Assembly: GCA_934418295.1 (NCBI GenBank)
Contig: CAKRWZ010000010.1
Location: 1-32,349 of the forward strand
Length of the DNA: 32,349 bases
From: an uncultured Mediterraneibacter sp.
GTDB lineage: Bacteria > Bacillota > Clostridia > Lachnospirales > Lachnospiraceae
Reading direction: 5' to 3'
The notes below the pieces were generated by a model. That model was not told where the DNA came from. It ran no database searches and saw nothing but the letters and a program-made list of their open reading frames with translations. A program made the position numbers and the translations under genes. Below, one piece after another: positions 23,224 through 31,010 of the stretch. Every line of letters starts with the position of its first letter. Position 1 is the stretch's first letter.

Positions 23224-25087
23224 AGATCATTATGATGTTGCAGTGGTAGGTGCCGGACATGCGGGATGTGAAGCAGCTTTGGCATGTTCGAGACTTGGTT
23301 TTCGAACGATACTGTTTACGGTAAGTGTGGACAGCATTGCTATGATGCCTTGTAATCCGAATATCGGCGGAACTTCCAAAGGTCACCTGGTAAGAGAAAT
23401 CGATGCCCTGGGAGGCGAAATGGGAAAAGTGATCGACAGGACGTTTATTCAATCTAAGATGTTGAATAAGTCCAAAGGCCCTGCCGTACATTCTCTTCGC
23501 GCACAGGCAGATAAGGCAGAATATAGCCGTACTATGCGGGAAGTTTTGCAGAAACAGGAAAATTTGGAAATCCGCCAGATGGAAGTGACAGATCTTTTGA
23601 CGGAAAACGGAAAAATAACAGGGGTTCAGACGTATTCAGGAGCAATTTACAGCTGTAAATGTGTTGTCCTTTGTACAGGAACCTATTTGAGAGCACGTTG
23701 TATTTACGGAGATGTCAGTACGCCGACAGGCCCAAATGGATTACAGCCGGCTAATTATCTGACAGATTCTCTGAGAAAACTTGGAATAAAAATGTACCGT
23801 TTTAAAACAGGTACGCCAGCTAGGGTAGACAGAAACTCCATTGATTTTTCTCAGATGGAAGAACAGTTTGGAGACGAGAGAATCGTACCGTTTTCTTTTA
23901 CAACTGACCCGGAAGATATCCAGAAAGAACAGGCTTCCTGCTGGCTTACGTATACCAATGAAAAAACCCATGAGATCATTCGGGAAAATCTGGACCGGTC
24001 TCCGCTTTATTCCGGTATTATAGAGGGAACAGGACCGAGATATTGTCCTTCTATCGAAGATAAAGTCGTAAAATTTGCCGATAAAAACAGACATCAGGTC
24101 TTTATCGAACCGGAAGGACTTCACACAACCGAAATGTATGTGGGAGGGATGTCTTCTTCTTTGCCGGAGGATGTCCAATATGCGATGTACCGCAGTGTAA
24201 AAGGTTTGGAAAATGTAAAAATCGTGAGAAATGCCTATGCGATCGAATATGACTGTATTGATGCAAGACAGTTAAAACAGACTCTGGAATTTAAAAATGT
24301 GGAAGGGCTTTTCAGCGGAGGACAGTTTAACGGAAGTTCCGGTTACGAAGAAGCAGCAGCACAAGGTCTGGTTGCAGGAATCAATGCGGCAAGAAAACTT
24401 CAGGGAAAAGAAGGAATCATTTTAGATCGTTCACAGGCTTATATCGGAGTTTTGATCGATGACCTTGTAACCAAAGAAAATCATGAACCTTACCGTATGA
24501 TGACTTCCAGGGCAGAATACAGATTGCTGTTAAGACAGGATAATGCGGATCAGAGACTTACGGAGATCGGTTATGAAATTGGTTTGATCGATGAAGAAAG
24601 ATATCAAAATCTTTTGGAAAAAGAGAAGAAGATCAAAGAAGAAATAGAGCGTTTGGAACATACGAATATCGGACCTACAGAGGAAATACAAAATCTTTTG
24701 AAGGAAAAAAACAGTACCCCCCTTACTTCCGGTTCGACTCTTGCAGACTTGATCAGAAGACCAGAATTAAAATATCAGGATTTGGTATTTGTAGATAAAA
24801 ATAGACCGGAATTAAAACAAGATATTGTAGAGGAAATAAATATAAATTTAAAATATGAAGGATATATCAAAAGGCAGGAAAGACAGGTAGAACAGTTTAA
24901 AAAATTGGAAAGCAAACGAATACCGGAGAAAATTGACTATAATAAGGTAGCAAGTCTTCGAACAGAGGCAAAGCAAAAGCTTTCAGAAATAAAACCGTCT
25001 TCTATCGGCCAGGCTTCGAGAATTTCAGGAGTTTCTCCTGCAGATATAGCAGTTTTGTTGGTATATTTGGAAAGTTATCAGAAATAA
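23189..25087 (+). CDS. mnmG: tRNA uridine-5-carboxymethylaminomethyl synthesis enzyme MnmG
   Basis: This 632-residue FAD enzyme is the partner of MnmE. The FAD fold starts with VAVVGAGHAGCEAAL, followed by the active-site region MPCNPNIGGTSKGHLVREID and GTYLRARCIYGD. The C-terminal helical domain carries SRAEYRLLLRQDNAD, where MnmE and tRNA bind. The ATG at 23189 overlaps mnmE by 35 bp; it has GGAGAAG at good spacing, and a GTG at 23210 lacks a site, so the overlap is probably real. Length is normal. Confidence 0.97.
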   Translation: MKYSANSVWENKDHYDVAVVGAGHAGCEAALACSRLGFRTILFTVSVDSIAMMPCNPNIGGTSKGHLVREIDALGGEMGKVIDRTFIQSKMLNKSKGPAVHSLRAQADKAEYSRTMREVLQKQENLEIRQMEVTDLLTENGKITGVQTYSGAIYSCKCVVLCTGTYLRARCIYGDVSTPTGPNGLQPANYLTDSLRKLGIKMYRFKTGTPARVDRNSIDFSQMEEQFGDERIVPFSFTTDPEDIQKEQASCWLTYTNEKTHEIIRENLDRSPLYSGIIEGTGPRYCPSIEDKVVKFADKNRHQVFIEPEGLHTTEMYVGGMSSSLPEDVQYAMYRSVKGLENVKIVRNAYAIEYDCIDARQLKQTLEFKNVEGLFSGGQFNGSSGYEEAAAQGLVAGINAARKLQGKEGIILDRSQAYIGVLIDDLVTKENHEPYRMMTSRAEYRLLLRQDNADQRLTEIGYEIGLIDEERYQNLLEKEKKIKEEIERLEHTNIGPTEEIQNLLKEKNSTPLTSGSTLADLIRRPELKYQDLVFVDKNRPELKQDIVEEININLKYEGYIKRQERQVEQFKKLESKRIPEKIDYNKVASLRTEAKQKLSEIKPSSIGQASRISGVSPADIAVLLVYLESYQK

Positions 25088-25114
25088 CGGATAAAGGGAA
25101 AAGACAGTGAAAAA

Positions 25115-25846
25115 ATGGAAAAAAGAAAAGCAGTTGATTTAAAATTTGAAAAACAGTTGAAAGAGTTAAAAATAGAATTGTCGGAAAAACAATTACAGCA
25201 ATTGTCCGAGTATTATGAATTGTTGATCCAATGGAACAAGGTAATGAATCTGACAGGGTTGACAGAATACGAGGATGTATATGAAAAACATTTTTTAGAC
25301 AGTCTTTCTCTGATAAAAGTAATCGATCTTCAAAAAACAAAAAAAGTGATCGATATCGGAACGGGAGCAGGTTTTCCGGGGATCCCAATAAAAATAGCTT
25401 ATCCACATTTACAGATTACTTTATTGGATTCTTTGAAAAAAAGAATCGGATTTTTAAATGAGGTTGTGAAAAAGCTTGGATTAGAAAAAGTGGAAATGAT
25501 CCACGGACGAGCAGAAGATTTTGCGAAAGATAAACAATACAGAGAAAGTTATGATCTTGGTGTTTCCAGAGCAGTAGCGGATCTTTCCGTCTTGAGTGAA
25601 TATTGTCTTCCGTATGTCAAAGTAGGAGGAAGCTTTATTTCCTACAAATCTGATGCGGCAGAGGAAGAAATTGAAAAATCTGAAGCGGCTATTCAGACAT
25701 TAGGCGGAAAAATAGAAAAAGTTGTAAAATTTCAGCTTCCGGAAACAAAAATAGGAAGAAGCTTTGTAAGAATCGATAAAATAGAAGCTACACCGGATAA
25801 ATATCCGAGAAAAGCAGGAGTTCCTTTAAAAAAGCCGTTAAAGTAA
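25115..25846 (+). CDS. rsmG: 16S rRNA (guanine(527)-N7)-methyltransferase RsmG
   Basis: This 243-residue SAM-dependent enzyme methylates G527 of 16S rRNA in the 530 loop. The SAM site is VIDIGTGAGFPGIPIKI, with NLTG and HFLDSLSL upstream and the ISYKSD and GRSFVRI segments later. It follows mnmG by 27 bp with a weak ribosome site and ends the operon. In other bacteria its loss gives low-level streptomycin resistance. Confidence 0.96.
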   Translation: MEKRKAVDLKFEKQLKELKIELSEKQLQQLSEYYELLIQWNKVMNLTGLTEYEDVYEKHFLDSLSLIKVIDLQKTKKVIDIGTGAGFPGIPIKIAYPHLQITLLDSLKKRIGFLNEVVKKLGLEKVEMIHGRAEDFAKDKQYRESYDLGVSRAVADLSVLSEYCLPYVKVGGSFISYKSDAAEEEIEKSEAAIQTLGGKIEKVVKFQLPETKIGRSFVRIDKIEATPDKYPRKAGVPLKKPLK

Positions 25847-25909
25847 AAAACTTGTTCTTAAAAAGCATTGCGATAAAAAAATAATATTACCTGAATATTG
25901 TTTGGAAAG

Positions 25910-25946
25910 AAAAACAGGAGAGATCAAAAAATCTCTCCTGTTTTTT
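25910..25946 (+). terminator. Strong bidirectional terminator after rsmG
   Basis: Stem AAAAACAGGAGAGAT/ATCTCTCCTGTTTTT (15 bp, 6-nt loop) with T6 on the plus strand. It ends the mnmE-rsmG operon and can also act on the minus strand. Confidence 0.93.
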
Positions 25947-25963
25947 GTTGCCAAGCATACGAC

Positions 25964-25987
25964 AAAAAGATCCAGTGGATCTTTTTT
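25964..25987. terminator. Second terminator-like hairpin, tandem with the rsmG one
   Basis: AAAAAGATCC/GGATCTTTTT with a 3-nt loop and T tracts on both strands. On the minus strand it lies downstream of the alpha/beta-hydrolase and could end that transcript. The same 3' flank, GTTGCC followed by an AAGCAT or ATGCAT ending, follows both hairpins. Confidence 0.75.
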
Positions 25988-26020
25988 AGTTGCCATGCAT
26001 CCGGAGGAAGCTGTCGGTAA

Positions 26021-26065
26021 TTGCATGGTAATATTTGACGACCACTAATCAATAAATTTATCTGG
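26021..26065 (+). repeat. Possible intergenic repeat, copy B
   Basis: Matches 9387-9431 (opposite strand) at 31 of 45 positions, and likewise lies just after a hairpin with T tract. It begins inside a short inverted repeat: TTGCCATGCA (25990-25999) and TGCATGGTAA (26022-26031) match at nine of ten positions. No known riboswitch pattern is recognised. Confidence 0.3.
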
Positions 26066-26092
26066 AAGTTTGTGTTTAGGGATTGTCTGTGT

Positions 26093-27052
26093 TTACAATC
26101 CTAAAATTTCTTCGATTTTTTCTTCTACTGTTTCCGGAACTTCTAATTGTGGTAAATACTTTGCATTTTTAATTTTAATACATTTTGCATCTGGTATTGC
26201 TTTCTGATAGTCAGCAATAATCGAATCATTATTTTCAAAACAATCACTGTATAAAATAGAAATTAGGGCATCTGTCTGTTTGAGACAGTGATAAATATTT
26301 TGTTTGATATAACCGGAAATAATACTTGAGAATAAATATTTGGATCCGGTATTTTTTAAATGAGGAGCTTTGTAATAAGCATCAATGTCATCTGAAGTTA
26401 TTTTGGTAGGATCTTCAAAATAAAAATTATGGAAAACAGATGAAATACGGGTTTTTCTTATATACATATTGTAAACAAAAGTTCCGATAACAGGAAGGGT
26501 GATAAATGTTTGAAGTATCTTATCCTTTAAGGAAGGAACCTGAGAAAACGTTTCCAAATCAACCGGATTGATCATAATGATCTGATCAACAAGATTTTTT
26601 TCCTTAGAAGCAAGCATAGAAACAAAAGGACAGCTATTTCCTGTTACAATGATATTTGTTTTTTCTTTTATTACATCTTTAATGAAAAAAGCTATCATCT
26701 CTGTATAAATGAAACTTGTATATAACATATTTGGTTTTTCGGAGCGTCCGCAGCCAAGAAGATCTAAAACATAAACTGTATTTGTTTTAGATAAAAAATG
26801 AACCAACTTATTCCACTCATAGGAAGAACTGCAAGAATTTAAATCGTGTATGAGAAGAAGCGGAGAGCCCTCTCCATGCTTTTCATAATAAATTTTTCCA
26901 AGTTTCCAAGAGTAATAGTTATTATCAGTTGATTTTAATAAGTGCTTATTGTTTAAAGCATCTTCTTCTATAGAATTGTTTATAAGATGTATCGTAATTC
27001 CGGCGGCTGTTGCTAAAAAAGAAAAAAGTAAAAGATTTTTTTTCTTAGACAT
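26093..27052 (-). CDS. Divergent alpha/beta-hydrolase, catalytic residues altered
   Basis: This 319-residue protein has a hydrophobic N-terminus (about 6-25), a likely membrane anchor or signal peptide. The fold is clear: oxyanion-type strand LLLIHDLNSCSSSYEW, then VYVLDLLGCGRSEKP, a nucleophile-elbow position GNSCP, and a C-terminal LPQLEVPE. The elbow departs from GxSxG (Pro instead of the last Gly, Ser140 kept). The His expected just before LPQLEVPE is Tyr299. It may be inactive or use another residue. It is transcribed toward oriC, opposite to its neighbours, and sits beside parS. No substrate can be proposed. Confidence 0.75.
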   Translation of the reverse strand: MSKKKNLLLFSFLATAAGITIHLINNSIEEDALNNKHLLKSTDNNYYSWKLGKIYYEKHGEGSPLLLIHDLNSCSSSYEWNKLVHFLSKTNTVYVLDLLGCGRSEKPNMLYTSFIYTEMIAFFIKDVIKEKTNIIVTGNSCPFVSMLASKEKNLVDQIIMINPVDLETFSQVPSLKDKILQTFITLPVIGTFVYNMYIRKTRISSVFHNFYFEDPTKITSDDIDAYYKAPHLKNTGSKYLFSSIISGYIKQNIYHCLKQTDALISILYSDCFENNDSIIADYQKAIPDAKCIKIKNAKYLPQLEVPETVEEKIEEILGL

Positions 27053-27195
27053 ATATAAACACCTGCTTTCTGTAATATTTTGAAATTTATATTTTTTATT
27101 ATACTACATAGAAAAGGTAAAAGAAAGTCGGATGTAGAAGATGAAACTAAAAAGGTTTACTAGAATTTTTTACCGGATGATTGTGGGTGGAGAAA

Positions 27196-27211
27196 TGTTT
27201 CACGTGAAACA
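27196..27211. other. parS: parS site 1
   Basis: TGTTTCACGTGAAACA is a perfect match to the ParB/Spo0J consensus and a full 16-bp palindrome, extended to 20 bp by flanking AA/TT. ParB loads here and spreads, so the site organises origin segregation. Confidence 0.97.
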
Positions 27212-27251
27212 TTGAATAAAAAGCAGAATAAATAAAATAGGTAAAACAAAA

Positions 27252-27267
27252 TGTTTCACGTGAAACA
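27252..27267. other. parS: parS site 2
   Basis: Identical to site 1, with centres exactly 56 bp apart. Both lie upstream of parA, so ParB bound there may also affect parAB transcription. Confidence 0.97.
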
Positions 27268-27360
27268 TTGATGAAAATATTATATTTTATATTGAATTCT
27301 ATCAGGTGAATAAGAAAATTTTGTAAATTATAAAAAAGTCATGAAAGATAAAAGGGAGTA

Positions 27361-27369
27361 TGATATAAT
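27361..27369 (+). promoter_or_regulatory. Putative parA promoter (extended -10)
   Basis: TG-A-TATAAT with TATAAT at 27364-27369, 30 bp before the parA ATG. The -35 region is poor. A GGGGAG ribosome site follows at 27387-27392. Confidence 0.55.
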
Positions 27370-27398
27370 AGAAAAGCAATCAGAAAGGGGAGTATGAG

Positions 27399-28175
27399 AT
27401 GAAAAGAGTGATTGCTATTACCAATCAAAAGGGTGGAGTTGGAAAGACAACAACAGCAATAAATTTATCAGCTGCTTTGGCAGAATGTGGTAAAAAAGTA
27501 TTGGCACTTGACATGGATCCGCAGGGTAATATGAGCAGTGGTCTGGGAATCAATAAGAGTGATATTGAAAATAGTGTTTATACTTTAATGATCGGAGAGT
27601 GTCCGGTAGAAGAGTGCATTTATAAAAATGTGCTTGAAAATTTGGATGTTATTCCATCGGATATAAATTTATCAGCAGCGGAAATAGAATTGATGGATGT
27701 GGAAGAAAAAGAATATGTCGTAAAAAGACAAATTGATAAAATAAAAGATCAGTATGATTTTGTAATTATCGATTGTCCTCCGGCACTTAGTATGCTGACG
27801 ATCAATGCAATGACTACGGCTGATTCGGTGATCGTGCCAATTCAGTGTGAATATTATGCGTTGGAGGGACTTAGTCAGCTTATCCATACCATAGAGTTGG
27901 TTCAGGAAAGATTGAATTCTGATCTGACGATAGAAGGGGTTGTTTTCACTATGTATGACGCCAGAACAAATCTGTCGCTTCAAGTAGTAGAAAATGTAAA
28001 GGATAATTTAAATCAGAATATATATAAAACGATTATTCCGAGAAATATAAGATTGGCAGAAGCACCTAGTTATGGAATGCCGATCAATTTATATGATCCG
28101 AAATCGACGGGCGCAGTAAGCTATAAGATGTTAGCAGAAGAAGTGATTCATAAAGGAGAAGAAGAATGGCAGTAA
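27399..28175 (+). CDS. parA: Chromosome-partitioning ATPase ParA/Soj
   Basis: This 258-residue protein is a deviant-Walker ATPase with KGGVGKTT (11-18) carrying the signature Lys, DMDPQGN and FVIIDCPPAL. In the Spo0J-Soj system it acts with ParB and parS in origin segregation and modulates DnaA. Its 3' end overlaps parB by 10 bp. Placement next to oriC and parS supports chromosomal rather than plasmid partitioning. Confidence 0.96.
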   Translation: MKRVIAITNQKGGVGKTTTAINLSAALAECGKKVLALDMDPQGNMSSGLGINKSDIENSVYTLMIGECPVEECIYKNVLENLDVIPSDINLSAAEIELMDVEEKEYVVKRQIDKIKDQYDFVIIDCPPALSMLTINAMTTADSVIVPIQCEYYALEGLSQLIHTIELVQERLNSDLTIEGVVFTMYDARTNLSLQVVENVKDNLNQNIYKTIIPRNIRLAEAPSYGMPINLYDPKSTGAVSYKMLAEEVIHKGEEEWQ

Positions 28176-29086
28176 AGAAAAGCGGTCTGGGAAAAGGGTT
28201 GGACAGTCTTATTCCAAATAAAGCCGTTGGAAAGACTGCTGAAAAGGCTGCTCAAAGCGACAACAAAAACAATAAAGAGGAAAAAGTGGAAGCATCGGGT
28301 GCTGTCATGTTAAAACTTTCTTCCATAGAGCCAAACAGAGAACAGCCAAGAAAAGATTTTGATGAAGATGCATTGTTAGAATTAGCAGATTCTATCAAAC
28401 AATATGGCGTTTTGCAGCCCTTAATCGTACAGAAGAAAAAAGATTATTATGAGATCATTGCCGGTGAGAGAAGATGGAGAGCTTCTAAACTGGCAGGTTT
28501 GAAAGAAGTTCCGGTAATTATAAAGGAATTTTCAGAACAGGAAATTTTAGAAATTTCTTTGATCGAGAATATTCAAAGAGAAAATCTGAACCCGATTGAA
28601 GAAGCTATGGCTTATAAAAAGCTGCTGGAGGAATTCCATTTAAAACAGGATGAAGTAGCAGAGCGTGTATCAAAAAGCAGAACAGCTGTCACAAATTCTA
28701 TGAGACTTTTAAAATTGGATGAACAAGTACAGCAGATGGTGATTTCAGATATGATTTCGACCGGACATGCAAGAGCTCTCTTGGCAATCGAAGATAAAGA
28801 GCAGCAGCTTATGTTAGCTCAGAAAATATTTGATGAAAAACTGAGCGTTCGAGAAACAGAAAAACTGATCAAAATGCTGAAGGCACCTAAAAAAGAAGAA
28901 AAAGATCCTGCATCAGACCATAAAAGTTTTATCTATACGGATTTGGAAGAAAAACTGAAAAATGTGATCGGTACAAAGGTAAGTATCAATCCGAAAAAAA
29001 ATGGAAAAGGTAAAATAGAGATCGAATATTATTCAGAAGAAGAACTGGAAAGAATTTTTGATTTACTTATGGAGACGGCAGAATAA
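28166..29086 (+). CDS. parB: Chromosome-partitioning protein ParB/Spo0J
   Basis: This 306-residue protein binds parS and clamps on DNA as a CTP-dependent switch. The N-terminal KSGLGKGLDSLIPN is the usual ParA-stimulating tail. The CTPase motif is GERRWRA (100-106), with ENIQRENLNPIEEA next, and a helix-turn-helix (about 150-190, VSKSRTAVTNSMRLL). The C-terminal dimer domain follows. Noc is a paralogue, but the nearby sites are parS, not the Noc-type ATTTCCCGGGAAAT, so ParB is preferred. Confidence 0.95.
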   Translation: MAVKKSGLGKGLDSLIPNKAVGKTAEKAAQSDNKNNKEEKVEASGAVMLKLSSIEPNREQPRKDFDEDALLELADSIKQYGVLQPLIVQKKKDYYEIIAGERRWRASKLAGLKEVPVIIKEFSEQEILEISLIENIQRENLNPIEEAMAYKKLLEEFHLKQDEVAERVSKSRTAVTNSMRLLKLDEQVQQMVISDMISTGHARALLAIEDKEQQLMLAQKIFDEKLSVRETEKLIKMLKAPKKEEKDPASDHKSFIYTDLEEKLKNVIGTKVSINPKKNGKGKIEIEYYSEEELERIFDLLMETAE

Positions 29087-29100
29087 AGGAGTTGATTTGA

Positions 29101-29616
29101 ATGGATAAGATCTCGATACTATTGATAAGTGGTCTATTTGCAATACAGATTATAGTATTTGTAATACTGGCAAATATCAATATGAAGTATAAGAGATTGA
29201 AAAACAGTTATTCTTCTTTTATGAGAGGAAAAGATGGAAAAACACTGGAAGAAAGCATGTTAGATCAGCTTGACAGTGTAGATAATCTGAAAGCAGTTGT
29301 CCGGCAAAACCGACAGGATATCAAAAAAATCAGCAAAATATTGGAGACAAAGTATCAAAAGACGGGAATTGTCAAATACGATGCGTTTCATGAGATGGGC
29401 GGAAGCCTGAGTTTTGCCCTTGCGATGCTGGACGGTAAAAATAACGGATGGGTTATAAATGCGATGCACAGCAGAGAAGGCTGCTATACTTATATAAAAG
29501 AAATCGTAAATGGAGAGAGCTATATCGAACTTTCGGAGGAAGAAGCAGAATCTCTTGAAAAAGCAGTGTATCAGGAAGAATATGGAATAGACATGGGCGA
29601 CCATGATAAGAATTAA
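29101..29616 (+). CDS. DUF4446 family protein with one membrane segment
   Basis: This 171-residue protein starts with a single membrane segment (about 5-25), continues through a coiled coil (about 30-85), and ends in the conserved DUF4446 core: KYDAFHEMGGSLSFALAMLD, NNGWV, HSREGCYTYIKEI and ELSEEEAESLEKA. It lies 14 bp after parB and 11 bp before serS, so it is cotranscribed with parAB. The family is widespread in Firmicutes beside parB, and its role is unknown; the location suggests a link to chromosome or membrane organisation. Confidence 0.88.
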   Translation: MDKISILLISGLFAIQIIVFVILANINMKYKRLKNSYSSFMRGKDGKTLEESMLDQLDSVDNLKAVVRQNRQDIKKISKILETKYQKTGIVKYDAFHEMGGSLSFALAMLDGKNNGWVINAMHSREGCYTYIKEIVNGESYIELSEEEAESLEKAVYQEEYGIDMGDHDKN

Positions 29617-29627
29617 GGAGGATAAAA

Positions 29628-30914
29628 ATGTTAGACATTAAATTTGTAAGAGCAAACCCGGATATTGTAAAGAAAAATATCCAGAATAAATTCCAGGATG
29701 ATAAACTTCCACTGGTGGATGAAGTTTTAAAACTGGATGAGAGAAACCGAGAAATCAAACAGGAAGTAGAAGCGCTGAGAGCAGAAAAGAACAAGAGATC
29801 CAAAGAGATCGGCGGACTTATGGCGCAGGGTAAAAAAGAAGAAGCAGAAGAAGTAAAACGTTTGGTTTCCGAAAGTGCAGAGAAAATCGAAACACTTTCT
29901 ACAGAAGAAAAAGAAGTGGAAGCAAGAATCAAAAAGATCATGATGACGATTCCGAATATCATTGATCCGTCTGTACCAATCGGTAAAGATGACAGTGAAA
30001 ATGTAGAAGCAGAGCGTTTTGGTGAGCCGGTCGTTCCGGATTTTGAAGTGCCGTATCATACAGAAATTATGGAAAGATTTAACGGAATCGATCTGGACAG
30101 CGCAAGAAAAGTTGCAGGAAACGGTTTCTACTATTTGATGGGAGATGTTGCAAGACTGCATTCTTCAATCATTTCTTATGCAAGAGATTTCATGATCAAC
30201 AGAGGATTTACCTACTGTATTCCTCCGTTTATGATCAGAAGTGAAGTTGTAACAGGAGTTATGAGTTTTGCTGAGATGGACGCGATGATGTACAAGATCG
30301 AAGGAGAAGATCTTTATCTGATCGGAACCAGCGAGCATTCCATGATTGGAAAATTTATTGATACCATGCTGGAGGAAGATCAGCTTCCGCAGACGTTGAC
30401 TAGCTATTCTCCATGCTTCCGTAAAGAAAAAGGTGCTCACGGAATCGAGGAGAGAGGAGTTTACAGAATCCATCAGTTTGAAAAACAGGAAATGATCGTA
30501 GTATGTAAGCCTGAAGACAGCCCGATGTGGTACGATAAATTGTGGCAGAATACAGTAGATCTTTTCAGAAGCATGGATATTCCGGTACGTACTTTGGAAT
30601 GCTGTTCCGGAGATCTGGCAGATTTGAAAGTAAAATCTGTAGACGTAGAAGCATGGTCTCCAAGACAGAAAAAATACTTTGAAGTAGGAAGCTGCTCTAA
30701 CCTTGGAGATGCACAGGCAAGAAGACTTGGAATCCGCGTAAAAGGAAAAGACGGAAAATATTTTGCACACACCTTGAACAATACAGTGGTTGCTCCGCCG
30801 AGAATGTTGATCGCATTCCTGGAAAACAATCTTCAGGAAGACGGCTCCGTAAAGATTCCGAAAGTTTTGCAGCCATATATGGGCGGAATGGAAGTTATGA
30901 TTCCCAAAAAGTAA
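29628..30914 (+). CDS. serS: Serine-tRNA ligase
   Basis: This 428-residue class II synthetase charges tRNA-Ser, including the tRNA-Ser(GCU) at 4045-4132. It has an N-terminal coiled-coil tRNA arm (about 28-105), motif 2 around PCFRKEKGAHGIEERGVYRIHQFEKQE, and motif 3 with APPRMLIAFLENN. Several positions differ from the usual bacterial form (GTSEHSM for TAEVPL; AHGIEERG for AGRDTRG; HTLNNT for HTLNGS) and look more like archaeal-type SerRS. The ATG follows AAGGAGG. Confidence 0.95.
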   Translation: MLDIKFVRANPDIVKKNIQNKFQDDKLPLVDEVLKLDERNREIKQEVEALRAEKNKRSKEIGGLMAQGKKEEAEEVKRLVSESAEKIETLSTEEKEVEARIKKIMMTIPNIIDPSVPIGKDDSENVEAERFGEPVVPDFEVPYHTEIMERFNGIDLDSARKVAGNGFYYLMGDVARLHSSIISYARDFMINRGFTYCIPPFMIRSEVVTGVMSFAEMDAMMYKIEGEDLYLIGTSEHSMIGKFIDTMLEEDQLPQTLTSYSPCFRKEKGAHGIEERGVYRIHQFEKQEMIVVCKPEDSPMWYDKLWQNTVDLFRSMDIPVRTLECCSGDLADLKVKSVDVEAWSPRQKKYFEVGSCSNLGDAQARRLGIRVKGKDGKYFAHTLNNTVVAPPRMLIAFLENNLQEDGSVKIPKVLQPYMGGMEVMIPKK

Positions 30915-30949
30915 GATATGGTAATATAATAAACCAGGAAAGAATAAAA

Positions 30950-30981
30950 CTGCTCCCGTCTTTTGTAAAAGGCGGGAGCAG
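30950..30981 (+). other. Stable hairpin between serS and DUF3881 gene
   Basis: A 15-bp stem (CTGCTCCCG/CGGGAGCAG, one T-G wobble, then CTTTT/AAAAG) with a short loop. On the plus strand it lacks a T tract (GATCTTAAAA follows), so it is an unconvincing terminator there. On the minus strand TTTTATTC follows, which is better, yet no gene reads toward it from that side. It could be a leader or processing element for the next gene. Confidence 0.6.
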
Positions 30982-31010
30982 ATCTTAAAATAGAGAAAAG
31001 GCAGGAAACT

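Larger units (their letters stand above)
27053..27398. promoter_or_regulatory. parS intergenic region
   Basis: Gene-free AT-rich stretch of 346 bp between the divergent alpha/beta-hydrolase and parA. It holds two parS sites and the parA promoter. I see no other structured element in it. Confidence 0.8.

Noticed and set aside
25990..26066. Possible riboswitch (c-di-GMP-I, fluoride or THF type)
   Set aside because: None of the conserved core motifs of these classes is present, and the stretch is downstream of the hydrolase, not in front of a gene.
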